NCBI GenBank assembly: GCA_034508935.3
Contig: CM067445.1
Span: forward strand, 14,200,821 to 14,264,820
Origin: Berghia stephanieae
Taxonomy: Eukaryota > Mollusca > Gastropoda > Nudibranchia > Aeolidiidae
Reading direction: 5' to 3'
DNA length: 64,000 bases
Each line of letters opens with the position of its first letter. The first letter of the stretch is position 1. Positions 1 through 10,135 of this stretch are shown here, piece by piece. A program made the position numbers and the translations under genes. The notes beneath the pieces are model-generated. The model did no database searches and was not told where the DNA came from. It saw only the letters and a list, made by a program, of their open reading frames with translations.

Positions 1-2470
1 GCCACGCTCTCACCTGCCAGGCGGAGTTGTCGTACATAAGGTCGCAGGTTCAAACCCCACCACCGCCGCGAAAATTTTTATTCTCTATTGTCTTCTGGCA
101 CTTTTCTATTCACTTCATATCTTGTTGTTACCAACATAAGTGCCTGCTCCACTCACTTTTCTGAATTAAAATTCACCCCATACACCGGAGCATACTCAAT
201 GTCTCAATCGTTTCTATGTTATATGTTTGTGTTGAGAATATTGGCTATTAAGCTTAACTGCTGGTCAAAATTATTCGCGATGGTGGTGTACGAACGAATC
301 GGCGGTCTCAAGAAGTAGGTGAGAGAGGGATCTAGTAATGACTTTGAGTTTGAAACGAATATTTTTGTGTTCGTGGATAGCTCACACGGTAGAGCCACGC
401 TCTCACCTGCCAGGCGGAGTTGTCGTACCAATAAGGTCGCAGGTTCAAACCCCACCACCGCCGCGAAAAATTTTTATTCTCTATTGTCTTCTGGCACTTT
501 TCTATTCACTTCATATCTTGTTGTTACCAACATAAGTGCCTGCTCCACTCACTTTTCTGAATTAAAATTCACCCCATACACCGGAGCATACTCAATGTCT
601 CAATCGTTTCTATGTTATATGTTTGTGTTGAGAATATTGGCTATTAGCTTAACTGCTGGTCAAAATTATTCGCGATGGTGGTGTACGAACGAATCGGCGG
701 TCTCAAGAAGTAGGTGAGAGAGGGATCTAGTAATGACTTTGAGTTTGAAACGAATATTTTTGTGTTCGTGGATAGCTCACACGGTAGAGCCACGCTCTCA
801 CCTGCCAGGCGGAGTTGTCGTACCAATAAGGTCGCAGGTTCAAACCCCACCACCGCCGCGAAAAATTTTTATTCTCTATTGTCTTCTGGCACTTTTCTAT
901 TCACTTCATATCTTGTTGTTACCAACATAGTGCCTGCTCCACTCACTTTTCTGAATTAAAATTCACCCCATACACCGGAGCATACTCAATGTCTCAATCG
1001 TTTCTATGTTATATGTTTGTGTTGAGAATATTGGCTATTAAGCTTAACTGCTGGTCAAAAATTATTCGCGATGGTGGTGTACGAACGAATCGGCGGTCTC
1101 AAGAAGTAGGTGAGAGAGGGATCTAGTAATGACTTTGAGTTTGAAACGAATATTTTTGTGTTCGTGGATAGCTCACACGGTAGAGCCACGCTCTCACCTG
1201 CCAGGCGGAGTTGTCGTACCAATAAGGTCGCAGGTTCAAACCCCACCACCGCCGCGAAAAATTTTATTCTCTATTGTCTTCTGGCACTTTTCTATTCACT
1301 TCATATCTTGTTGTTACCAACATAAGTGCCTGCTCCACTCACTTTTCTGAATTAAAATTCACCCCATACACCGGAGCATACTCAATGTCTCAATCGTTTC
1401 TTGTTATATGTTTGTGTTGAGAATATTGGCTATTAAGCTTAACTGCTGGTCAAAATTATTCGCGATGGTGGTGTACGAACGAATCGGCGGTCTCAAGAAG
1501 TAGGTGAGAGAGGGATCTAGTAATGACTTTGAGTTTGAAACGAATATTTTTGTGTTCGTGGATAGCTCACACGGTAGAGCCACGCTCTCACCTGCCAGGC
1601 GGAGTTGTCGTACCAATAAGGTCGCAGGTTCAAACCCCACCACCGCCGCGAAAAATTTTATTCTCTATTGTCTTCTGGCACTTTTCTATTCACTTCATAT
1701 CTTGTTGTTACCAACATAAGTGCCTGCTCCACTCACTTTTCTGAATTAAAATTCACCCCATACACCGGAGCATACTCAATGTCTCAATCGTTTCTATGTT
1801 ATATGTTTGTGTTGAGAATATTGGCTATTAAGCTTAACTGCTGGTCAAAATTATTCGCGATGGTGGTGTACGAACGAATCGGCGGTCTCAAGAAGTAGGT
1901 GAGAGAGGGATCTAGTAATGACTTTGAGTTTGAAACGAATATTTTTGTGTTCGTGGATAGCTCACACGGTAGAGCCACGCTCTCACCTGCCAGGCGGAGT
2001 TGTCGTACCAATAAGGTCGCAGGTTCAAACCCCACCACCGCCGCGAAAAATTTTTATTCTCTATTGTCTTCTGGCACTTTTCTATTCACTTCATATCTTG
2101 TTGTTACCAACATAAGTGCCTGCTCCACTCACTTTTCTGAATTAAAATTCACCCATACACCGGAGCATACTCAATGTCTCAATCGTTTCTATGTTATATG
2201 TTTGTGTTGAGAATATTGGCTATTAAGCTTAACTGCTGGTCAAAATTATTCGCGATGGTGGTGTACGAACGAATCGGCGGTCTCAAGAAGTAGGTGAGAG
2301 AGGGATCTAGTAATGACTTTGAGTTTGAAACGAATATTTTTGTGTTCGTGGATAGCTCACACGGTAGAGCCACGCTCTCACCTGCCAGGCGGAGTTGTCG
2401 TACCAATAAGGTCGCAGGTTCAAACCCCACCACCGCCGCGAAAAATTTTTATTCTCTATTGTCTTCTGGC
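1..2470. repeat. Tandem satellite, ~395 bp unit, about 6.2 copies
   Basis: The same unit recurs with spacings of 395, 396, 394, 395 and 395 bp (anchor GTGAGAGAGGGATC at about 319, 714, 1110, 1504, 1899 and 2294). Copies differ almost only by single-base length changes in short runs, so the array is young or kept uniform. The window opens inside a unit, so the array extends to the left. The right edge is sharp, at about 2470, inside the sequence after the tRNA-like module. Reading frames of 60-132 codons in the array recur in every unit on both strands and look like by-products of the repeat, not genes. Confidence 0.97.
370..467 (+). other. Degenerate tRNA-Gly-like module of the satellite unit
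   Basis: A 7-base end pair (TTCGTGG with CCGCGAA), a D-arm-like GCTC/GAGC hairpin within AGCTCACACGGTAGAGC, an anticodon-like loop CTGCCAG (GCC), and a B-box-like GGTTCAAACCCC are visible. The anticodon region resembles glycine tRNA (GCC). The T stem has mismatches and the segment is about 98 nt, longer than a normal tRNA, so it is best seen as a tRNA-derived (SINE-type) head and not a working tRNA gene. Equivalent modules lie near 765, 1161, 1555, 1950 and 2345, with a partial one at 1-74. A and B boxes could allow RNA polymerase III transcription; that is inference. Confidence 0.6.
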
Positions 2471-2890
2471 ATAAAAATAGGTACTACCTCGAGACTACTC
2501 GTGTAAGGGCTTAACACACAAACACACAGCGTACTACTGGTCATGGTAATACACACGAGTAAAGGAATGTTGATATCAACAAGTACAGAGGCACACAGTC
2601 TTGCATACAATTAAAAAGTGATGGTAGCGACAAATAGTAAAGAGTACAAAATAAAATAATATTAGATGGGATGGTTATTCTATCACATATTATAGCCTGT
2701 ACTAATTTAATTAACAGGAAAAAGCATAACATCATGAATCATATTATGTCCACGCATAAACACCAAACAGAAAACATCTCCATCACTGGAATACGGATCA
2801 CACGTCATGAAATAAATAAAACAACACGAGTGGCCAACATATAACACATTGTGATTATTTTATCAACATTTACACTTGTATAAATAACTG
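2471..2890. other. No gene recognised
   Basis: AT-rich sequence right of the satellite. No coding similarity, tRNA-like fold or repeat boundary was recognised. Confidence 0.6.
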
Positions 2891-2891
2891 A

Positions 2892-3003
2892 GGGAGAGAG
2901 AGAGAAAGAAATTTGGGTAGATAGACAGAAAAAAGTGTTTAGATAGATAGAGAGCGAGAGAGAGAGCGAGAGACACACAAACATACACACACACACACAC
3001 ACG

Positions 3004-3075
<72 letters not shown>
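2892..3075. repeat. GA/CA microsatellite
   Basis: Interrupted GAGA tracts, then CACA (about 2983-3016) and a pure GA run (about 3017-3074). Serine/leucine-rich frames here are low-complexity artefacts. Confidence 0.95.
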
Positions 3076-3078
<3 letters not shown>

Positions 3079-3815
3079 CAACCAAATAACTAGCCTGCAT
3101 GGAATTTTCAATCCTAATCTCCGCCACTTTCATCTCCCATTTTTTTCTCTTCTCTGGTTCAGGCTTTTCATATTTTTTTTTAAAGCTAAAGTACAACAGA
3201 TTGTTTGTTTTTAGGTGTTTAACGGCGCTTTCGACACTCTTTAGGTCATTTAAGCGCCCGTTTCTGTCTTTTATTAATTTTTATCGGCATTGAGGGGCCA
3301 TAGCTGCTCAAAACGTGTATTGTTGTAATAAAATCTTTATAAAATCATAATAGTTACATGTTTGTTTTGTAAAAATATCTATTTACAATTTCTGTAGGAG
3401 TTCACATTCCTGCAGATACTTTAAAATTGTAAGCGGATCGACCGACTGGAACAGAGACTTCAAGACTCTGTTATCATAATGTTGTGACCTTATCTGTTCT
3501 AATTCTGTACATTCAATTAAAATGTGTTGAACTGTAAGGTCACAGTTACATCTTCTGCAGAGGGGTTTTTCATCCCTCTCCAGAAGGAAACGGTGAGTGA
3601 GGGCAGTATGTCCGATCCGGAGTCGAGTTATTTTGACCTCGTCTCTTCTTTTTAGCCCCGAGTTGGGTCTGGGGCCGAGGTCACTTTTAATTTGTTTTAA
3701 TTTGTTATGTACATCTCGACTCCAGGATCGTTCCCATTCCTTTCGGACATGTTTTTTTTTATATTGATCTTTAAATCCGCGTGTGGGATTTTACTGCCCT
3801 TTTGTAATTCTTGGC

Positions 3816-4440
3816 TCACCGCCTCTTTTGCCAGTCGATCCGCTTCTTTGTTCCCCTGGATACCCACATGACTAGGTACCCAGGGAAAACAAACTTTCTT
3901 TTTTTAATAAATAATTTATTTGCACCTTCCAAGATACTTATGAGTCTTGGATCGGTGCAATAAAAATTTGAGATCCCCTTAAGTACGGACAGCGAGTCAG
4001 ACAAGATCAAGAATTTGTTTTTATTCGATCTCTCAGCCAAACGGAGAGCATTTAGGATTGCTCTCGATTCCGCTGTAAAGATCGAAACATTTCTATCCAG
4101 GCGAAGTGATCATGTGCCTTCCGGTGAGTGATAGGCACATCCTACTGCATCTGCGCTCTTTGAACCATCCGTGAAGATGTGAGTATAATTTTTGTATGTT
4201 TGAAATATTGCTTTTAGTGTCTGTTTGTAAATATGTGGGTCTGTTTGTGATTTTTCGAGTTTTGTTAGATCAAAATTTATGTTTGGTCTATGTATGGACC
4301 ATGGTGGTGTCTTTGCCTGGACGTATGGATGTATCCTATCTAGACTGATGTTCATGTCTGCGATGTCTTTTTTTATTCTGTAACCTAATGGTGGTGTCAT
4401 TTTTTGGGTGCTTGCGAAATTTTTCTTCTAGTGTCCTATC
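3816..4440 (-). pseudogene. RNase H domain of the minus-strand LINE, frameshifted
   Basis: Two overlapping frames carry the RNase H signature: HIFTDGSKSADAVGCAYH near 4140-4210 (first Asp), FTAESRAILNALRLAE near 4030-4090 (Glu), FLILSDSLSVLKG near 3975-4010 (second Asp), and a degraded VMWVSRGTKKRIDWQKR near 3816-3880 matching the usual W(V)PSHxGIxGNExADxLAK end. At least two frame changes are needed to follow it. It belongs to the same element as the RT upstream. Confidence 0.75.
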
Positions 4441-4489
4441 CGTGTAGTGTACGTGTTTGTGTGCTGGGTTGTCGTGCAGCGATGTGACC

Positions 4490-6586
4490 TTAGTAACATA
4501 CTGGAAAGCCAGTTTTTTTCCTCCTGAGATGGAGAGGTGGCTCATCTGCCTCAGCATAAAGGCTTGCCACTGGAGAAGTGCGGAAAGCCCCGAGTGCCAA
4601 GCGCAGTCCCTGATGATGAATTGGGTCCAGCATGCCTAAGTAGGATGGTTTTGCTGAGCCGTATACAAAAGATGCGTAGTCCAATTTTGATCGAATAAGG
4701 GTTCGGTATATCTTTAGAAGAGTGTTAGTGTCCGAACCCCATTCCATGCTCGACAGAACTCTCATTATTCTCATTGCTTCCATGCATCGCAGTCTGAGAT
4801 CTTTGATATGGGCGAGGAAATTTAGTTTCCTATCAAAGATCAAACCCAGGAATCGGGCTTCGTCCTTTACCTCAATTCTGGAATTGTTGAGATAAAGGTC
4901 AGGCTGTCTAATGCAGGTGCGTTTTCGGCAGAAGTGGACAGCTACTGTTTTTGATGGGGAGAAGGAGAAACCATTGAGATTTGCCCACTCCGACAGTTTG
5001 TTTAGTTGGAGTTGTAACTGTCTCTCAATGGTGTCCATACTCGATTTACTTCGATAGCATACAAGAAAGTCATCAACATATAAGGAACAGTCAACATTCT
5101 GTCTCATTGCATTCACTATTGAGTTTATTTTAATCTCAAACAGAATGGGAGACAGAATGCTACCTTGTGGAACTCCCTCTTCATGATCAAATGGATCAGA
5201 AAAGGTGGATCCTGCTTTGACCTGAAAGGATCTGTTGTTTAAAAATGCTCTGACAAACATTGGAAGGTTTCCTCGTAGACCAAGATTGTGCAGATCTTTG
5301 AGGATTCCGAATTTCCAAGTTGTGTCAAAGGCCTTCTCGAGGTCAAAGAAGATTGCTACCAAGTGCTCACCTTTGGCAAAGGCCTCACGAATGAAGCTCT
5401 CTAGTCGAACAAGGTGATCAACAGTTGATCTGTTCTTTCGAAAGCCACATTGGAGGTCGGAGAGGGAGTTGTTGTGTTCCAAGTAGAACATCAGACGCTT
5501 GTTGACCATTTTCTCCATCAGCTTGCATAGGCAGCTCGTGAGGGAGATTGGTCGGTAGTTTGAAGCATCCGAATGGTCTTTCCCAGGTTTTGGGATTGGA
5601 ATCACGGTGGCCAGATTCCAACTAGGTGGAAAAGTCTGTGTTGTCCATATCTTGTTATAGATATTCAAAAGGACAACCAGACTATCTTGTGGAAGATGTT
5701 GGAGTATTTCATAACTGATGTTGTCAGGACCCGGTGCTGTGACATTTGTGTCACGGAGGCAGGCACCCAACTCCTCAAGTGTAAATGGTTTGTTGTCTCC
5801 AGTGTTTGTAGATGTAAAGTTTATTGGTGTGTTTTCTGCGTTTTGTTTATGGCGCAGAAATTGTGGTGTGTGGTGTGCAGACGAGGAGTTGTGCGCCAGC
5901 CTCTCGGCCAGAGTGTTGGCAATTTCTTGTTCTGTTTCAGCCACGGATCCATCGGGACGTGTCAAGTGATTTAGTGAATCACTATCGGATCCCTTAAGTT
6001 TCCGTAACATCTTCCACACCCTATTCAGGGGTGTCTGGCTATTTATTTTTGAGACAAAGTTTTGGAAGGATCTCCGTTTGTTTTCTCGGAAGATCTTCCT
6101 ACACTTTGCTCGTAGTTTCCTAAATGTTGCGAAATTCTCAGGGATTGGGAATCTCATCGCTTTTCTGTATGCTTTTTTCTTCTCCCGTAGGGCCGCTCGA
6201 CATTCCTCTGTAAACCAGGGATAGTGTTTTCTTGGTCTTCCAGAGGTTGTTGGTATTGTCGAGCTGCAGATATTTGTTAAAATATTTTTGAATTTGTCAT
6301 AGCTGTCCACCTCTGTCGTAAGGAGTCTGTGACACTCCTGTGAGAAAGTTTCCCAATCCGCTCGCCGTAATTTCCAACGTTTGGGCTGTGGGGCCCTTGA
6401 AGTCGGGGTGATGTCGAGGCAGACTGGAAAATGGTCAGAGCCGTGATCGTCATCGATCACAGTCCAGGAGAGCTCTGGAGCTAGTGTAGGATCACAGAAA
6501 GTGAGATCAATGGCAGACATGGTAAGATTGTGAATATTTACCCGTGTTGCCTCGAGACCGTTTGCCAAGTATACATCCATTTTCAT
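4490..6586 (-). CDS. LINE reverse transcriptase ORF (698 codons)
   Basis: This is the longest open frame in the window. It begins in the last third of an APE-type endonuclease (DDDHGSDHFPVCL, the GSDH motif). It then covers the whole RT domain: APGPDNISYEIL, NYRPISLTSCLCKLMEK, GFRKNRSTVDHL, IFFDLEKAFDTTW, GVPQGSILSPILF and the catalytic YVDDFLV. The thumb region follows (RFLGLIFDRKLNFLAHI). The frame then runs out of phase and RNase H continues in other frames between about 3816 and 4440. The methionine used here is only the first in the open frame; the real start lay further 5' in the lost endonuclease. It could still encode an active RT core, but the element as a whole looks defective. Confidence 0.85.
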   Translation of the reverse strand: MKMDVYLANGLEATRVNIHNLTMSAIDLTFCDPTLAPELSWTVIDDDHGSDHFPVCLDITPTSRAPQPKRWKLRRADWETFSQECHRLLTTEVDSYDKFKNILTNICSSTIPTTSGRPRKHYPWFTEECRAALREKKKAYRKAMRFPIPENFATFRKLRAKCRKIFRENKRRSFQNFVSKINSQTPLNRVWKMLRKLKGSDSDSLNHLTRPDGSVAETEQEIANTLAERLAHNSSSAHHTPQFLRHKQNAENTPINFTSTNTGDNKPFTLEELGACLRDTNVTAPGPDNISYEILQHLPQDSLVVLLNIYNKIWTTQTFPPSWNLATVIPIPKPGKDHSDASNYRPISLTSCLCKLMEKMVNKRLMFYLEHNNSLSDLQCGFRKNRSTVDHLVRLESFIREAFAKGEHLVAIFFDLEKAFDTTWKFGILKDLHNLGLRGNLPMFVRAFLNNRSFQVKAGSTFSDPFDHEEGVPQGSILSPILFEIKINSIVNAMRQNVDCSLYVDDFLVCYRSKSSMDTIERQLQLQLNKLSEWANLNGFSFSPSKTVAVHFCRKRTCIRQPDLYLNNSRIEVKDEARFLGLIFDRKLNFLAHIKDLRLRCMEAMRIMRVLSSMEWGSDTNTLLKIYRTLIRSKLDYASFVYGSAKPSYLGMLDPIHHQGLRLALGAFRTSPVASLYAEADEPPLHLRRKKTGFPVCY

Positions 6587-6670
6587 TATGAATGCCTCAC
6601 TGCCTTTCCCCTCTGGTTTATGTCTGTGTTTCCCCAGAGAGGACTGTGAGCATTGAAATCTCTCATATGA

Positions 6671-7300
6671 CCTTGTCGCGGTCGGAGGGCTTGCGTGTCT
6701 CGATGATCGTAAGTGAGAGGCCAGACCAAGAATGATCTACAACGGTCAGCATCGTCAACAAGGAAGGAAGAAGGGAGGAAATCAACCGTCGAGTTCAGCT
6801 TCCCCTAGTCCACACCCTTGGGTGTGGGTGTTGTCCACGACGTGGGGGAGGGGTGAAAAGGGACTGACTCTCTACAGTACATCCTTCCGGATTCCCAACT
6901 TAGACCATCTGACCACGGGTAGATGGAGCTCGTCATCGGGGGACCGACATCCATCTAAGAGAAGGACACTCTGAGCAAAAACCCGGACAGATGGAGTTCG
7001 TAAACGGGGGACCGCAATCCATCTAAGAGAAGGACACTCCGAACAAAACCCCGGACAGATCGAGTTCGCTAACAGGGGACCGCAATCGATCTAGGAGAAG
7101 GGCACTCTGAAGTAAAACCGCCACTGCCTTGTGACAGACCTTGGATGGTCAAAGGCTAAGGAAGCAAATCCTGAAAAACAGCACGCCGAAGACAGAGCAG
7201 CGCTGCCGGAAGGCGCAAATATCACAGGAAACTGGAAACTGCCACTGCATGCTTAAATCCCAATATGACACGTCACAATAATCAAATCTGATGTGGTGCA
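6671..7300 (+). other. Probable 5' UTR of the plus-strand LINE
   Basis: A less AT-rich stretch between the truncated minus-strand LINE and the endonuclease frame of the plus-strand LINE. It includes three tandem monomers (listed separately) and no convincing coding frame. The exact left boundary is not visible. Confidence 0.45.
6914..7118 (+). repeat. Three ~70 bp tandem monomers
   Basis: Each monomer has the order (A)CAGATGGAGTTCG, GGGGACCGCAATC, ATCTAAGAGAAGG, ACACTC. They begin near 6914, 6986 and 7055. Tandem monomers in a LINE 5' UTR often act as promoter units (as in mouse L1); a promoter role here is inference. Confidence 0.75.
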
Positions 7301-7306
7301 AAGCCC

Positions 7307-8179
7307 GTGGAATCCCGCCGGACGGGCCTAGTGCCGGGCCTCAATGGCCCACCCAAGCGATCTGGTGGTACCTTGACTTCATCTTGCGGAACCAGCGGAG
7401 GAGGATCAAGGTTACATGCGACTGGAACACCAAACACAATTAAAATCCTCCAATGGAATGCTGAGGGCGTTGCGAAGAAGAAAATAGCTCTTGAAAAGAG
7501 ACTCAAAGAGCAGGACATTAAAATTGCCTGCATTCAAGAAACTCACCTCACGGACAACATGAGATTTGCCATCAGAGGGTACCAGGTAATAAGGCATGAT
7601 AGAAAGGATCACAAAGGAGGAGTGATGACATTAGTAAAAAACGACTACCCCACCGCAGGCATAAAAGTTGATACACAAGAGCAATCAGAAATACAGCAAA
7701 TTAAAGTATGTATCGGAAAGAAAGAACTCCTGATTTTTAATTGCTATTGCCCACCAAACAAAGAGCTTCATTTATACAAGATAAAAATCCAGGAAGAAAG
7801 ATGTCTGGTACTAGGGGACTTTAACTGTCACTCTCAAAGCTGGGGATATGGAGATATGGACAAACGTGGTGAAACAGTAGAAAACTGGCAAATTGAAACA
7901 AAACTTCAACTATTGTATGACGATGAGGATGAGGACACATATTTCTCAAGAGCGTGGAAAACCACATCTACCCCAGATCTTACGTTTGCCACAGATGATA
8001 TAGCAAAGACGATAAATAGAACAGTACAGCCCAGCTGGGTGGTAGCGACCATAGGCCAATCATCACAAACCTCTATCATCAAAATGAAAACAAAACACAA
8101 ACTATCCCAAGATGGAACTACAAAAGAGCAAAATGGGAAAGCTTTGAACAACTTACAGACAGCCACTGCAAAAACATAA
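7307..8179 (+). pseudogene. APE-type endonuclease of the plus-strand LINE
   Basis: Open frame of 290 codons. After a short leader, TIKILQWNAEGVAKK is the usual N-terminal strand of LINE endonucleases, CIQETHL carries the catalytic Glu, FNCYCPPN and LVLGDFNCHSQSWGY carry the central Asp/Asn motif, and TSTPDLTFAT the late Asp motif. The frame is lost around the expected SDH motif. No separate ORF1 (gag-like) was found upstream. Confidence 0.8.
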
Positions 8180-8214
8180 ACTGTAAAACCAAGAATGTCA
8201 ACAAAAGTGCAAAA

Positions 8215-9168
8215 GTGATAAAGGCCATCCTAAAAGCAGCAAAAGAAAGTATCCCAAGGGGAGCAAGAAAAAATTATATACCACTCTGGACAGATGATCT
8301 TAATCTGTTAAGTAATGAAGTATCGGAAACAAGAAAAAAGGCTGAAGCAGACCCCTGTGATGACAATATTGCAGCGTATAAAGAGGCAGAAGCTACATTT
8401 AAAAAAGAAATGGCAACGACATCCAAAATGGCATGGAAAGAAAAAACGCATAGCCTTAACTTCGAAAAAGATGGAAATAAACTTTGGAAACTTACAGAAG
8501 CCCTAAATAGAGAACCGAATCACTACGCCCTTCTCGCTTTGGAAAAAGAAGGAGAACTTGTCAGTCCACAACAAGCTGCAGACCTATTCATGGAGCAGTT
8601 CAAAAAAATTAGTGACAACACAATAGAAAAAGAACTGAAGAAAAGAGTTAAAAAAGAATGCAGAAAACAAAAAAAGGAACTCAAGGAAGCCATAGATGAA
8701 GTGATGACAAAGAAGCTAACTATGGAAGAACTAGAAAGCTCTCTCAAAGTGTTAAAAACAAAGAAATCGCCAGGCCCAGACGAAGTAACAAATGAGATGC
8801 TTATCCATCTTGGAAAGACAGCGAAAAAGAAGCTATTACAACTCTACAACAGCACTTGGAAAACTGGTAAAATACCAGATATATGGAAAAAGGCTTTTAT
8901 TGTCCCAATCAAGAAAGAAGGAAAACAAGCAAATGAAGCCGCAAATTACCGACCTATAAGTCTTACAAGCTGCATGTGCAAGCTGGTAGAAAGAATTATC
9001 AACTCCAGACTAATGTGGTATCTTGAAAACTATAATGTGCTTATAAATGAACAAGCTGGTTTCAGAAGACACAGGAGTACTGAAAATCAAGTAACCTACA
9101 TATCCCAAGAAATAGAAGACTCGTTTCAGGATGGAAATAAAAAAAATTGTGGTATGGGTGGACTTTGA
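8215..9168 (+). pseudogene. RT N-terminal half of the plus-strand LINE
   Basis: Lysine-rich linker followed by RT blocks KKSPGPDEVTNEMLIHLG, NYRPISLTSCMCKLVER and GFRRHRSTENQV. The frame shifts near 9140-9165; the catalytic region continues in the frame starting at 9131. Confidence 0.82.
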
Positions 9169-9870
9169 AAAAGCATTCGACAAAGTGTGGAAAAAAGGTC
9201 TGGTATATATACTACAAAAATCAAAAGTATCCCATAACATGCTCAACTGGATACAAAACTACCTAAAAACAAGAAAGGCAAGAGTAACAACACAAGGTCA
9301 CAAAAGTAGAGAAGCAAAACTAAAACATGGAGTCCCACAAGGTGGAGTACATCACCTACACTATTTCTTCTCTATGTTAATGATATAAGAGAAACAATAT
9401 GTCGAGGAGTGAAAATGTCGATGTACGCAGATGACCTAGCTCTGATTAGCTCTGACCAAAACTTAATCAAGGCACAACACAGGATGCAAATCACACTGGA
9501 TAATATCAAAGAATGGACTGACAACTGGGCGATGAAAATAAATGCAGTGAAGACAAAGTTCACAATATTTAGCCCCTCACTAAAAAGATGAAAAAGCAAA
9601 GCTACGTATTGAAGACCATGAATTGGAAAAAGACGACGCACCAAAATACATAGGAGTCCATTTTGACCCAAGACTAACATGGAAAAATCAAATCAGCAAC
9701 AGTCAGAAAGTTGGGGTAAAGCGAACACAACTCTTGAAAAAACTAGCTGGAACAACTTGGGGAGCTAGCTCCGATATACTGAAACAAACTTACACAGGAT
9801 ATGTGAGACCAGCGCTAGAATACGGGATATCTGCATGGGGGAAACTGCTCCAAAACTCAAATGGAAAAAC
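9131..9870 (+). pseudogene. RT catalytic half and thumb of the plus-strand LINE
   Basis: Successive frames carry VVWVDFEKAFDKVWKKGL (first catalytic Asp), HGVPQGGV (QGS-like block), MSMYADDLALISSD (YADD catalytic pair, near 9418-9455) and YIGVHFDPRLTWKNQI (thumb). Three frame changes separate these blocks. Confidence 0.82.
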
Positions 9871-10135
9871 TGGACAAAGTGCAAAACAGCAACATGAGGA
9901 TAATAAGTGGAGGAATGAAATCGACACCGATACATGCAATGGAAACCATAACAGGACTTACATCACTATCAGAAAGAAGGGAATCAAAAATTTTGAAACA
10001 ATATACAGACGTGAAAGCAATGACAGATCTGCCTCTTCACGCTAGAGCGCAACAAAAGAAAACTAAGCGGCTGAAAAGATCACACTTTATTGAAAGAGCC
10101 CAGCAAATTGAAAAAGATCACGAACTTGACGAACT

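Larger units (their letters stand above)
3195..6670 (-). mobile_element. I-group-like LINE with endonuclease remnant, RT, RNase H and 3' hairpin tail
   Basis: Read on the minus strand it starts inside the endonuclease (DFNAHSPLWG near 6640), passes through a long RT frame, then RNase H (FTDGS, FTAES, ILSDS blocks), then a C-terminal CRRCNCDLTVQHILIEC zinc knuckle near 3520-3560. The stop is near 3392. The 3' UTR ends in a hairpin GGCGCTTAAATGACC... AAGCGCCGTTAAAC and an AAACAAACAA tail near 3200. RNase H after RT is typical of the I group. The element is 5'-truncated, with a few frameshifts in the RNase H part. Short copies of the same 3' end lie at 14983-15770 and 26405-26505. Confidence 0.88.

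Noticed and set aside
370-467. Functional glycine tRNA genes
   Set aside because: The T stem is mismatched and the module is too long; every satellite unit has the same defects.
1-2470. CRISPR array
   Set aside because: The whole unit is repeated without variable spacers, and the DNA is clearly eukaryotic.
88-2506. Repeated open frames of 60-132 codons in the left array on both strands
   Set aside because: They recur with the 395 bp period, overlap on both strands, carry no known domain and are disrupted by single-base length changes between units. They are by-products of a satellite.
2805-3196. Ser/Leu/Cys-rich frames
   Set aside because: Translations of GA and CA microsatellites.
4457-5969. 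Plus-strand frames of 60-133 codons
   Set aside because: Antisense shadows of the minus-strand LINE.
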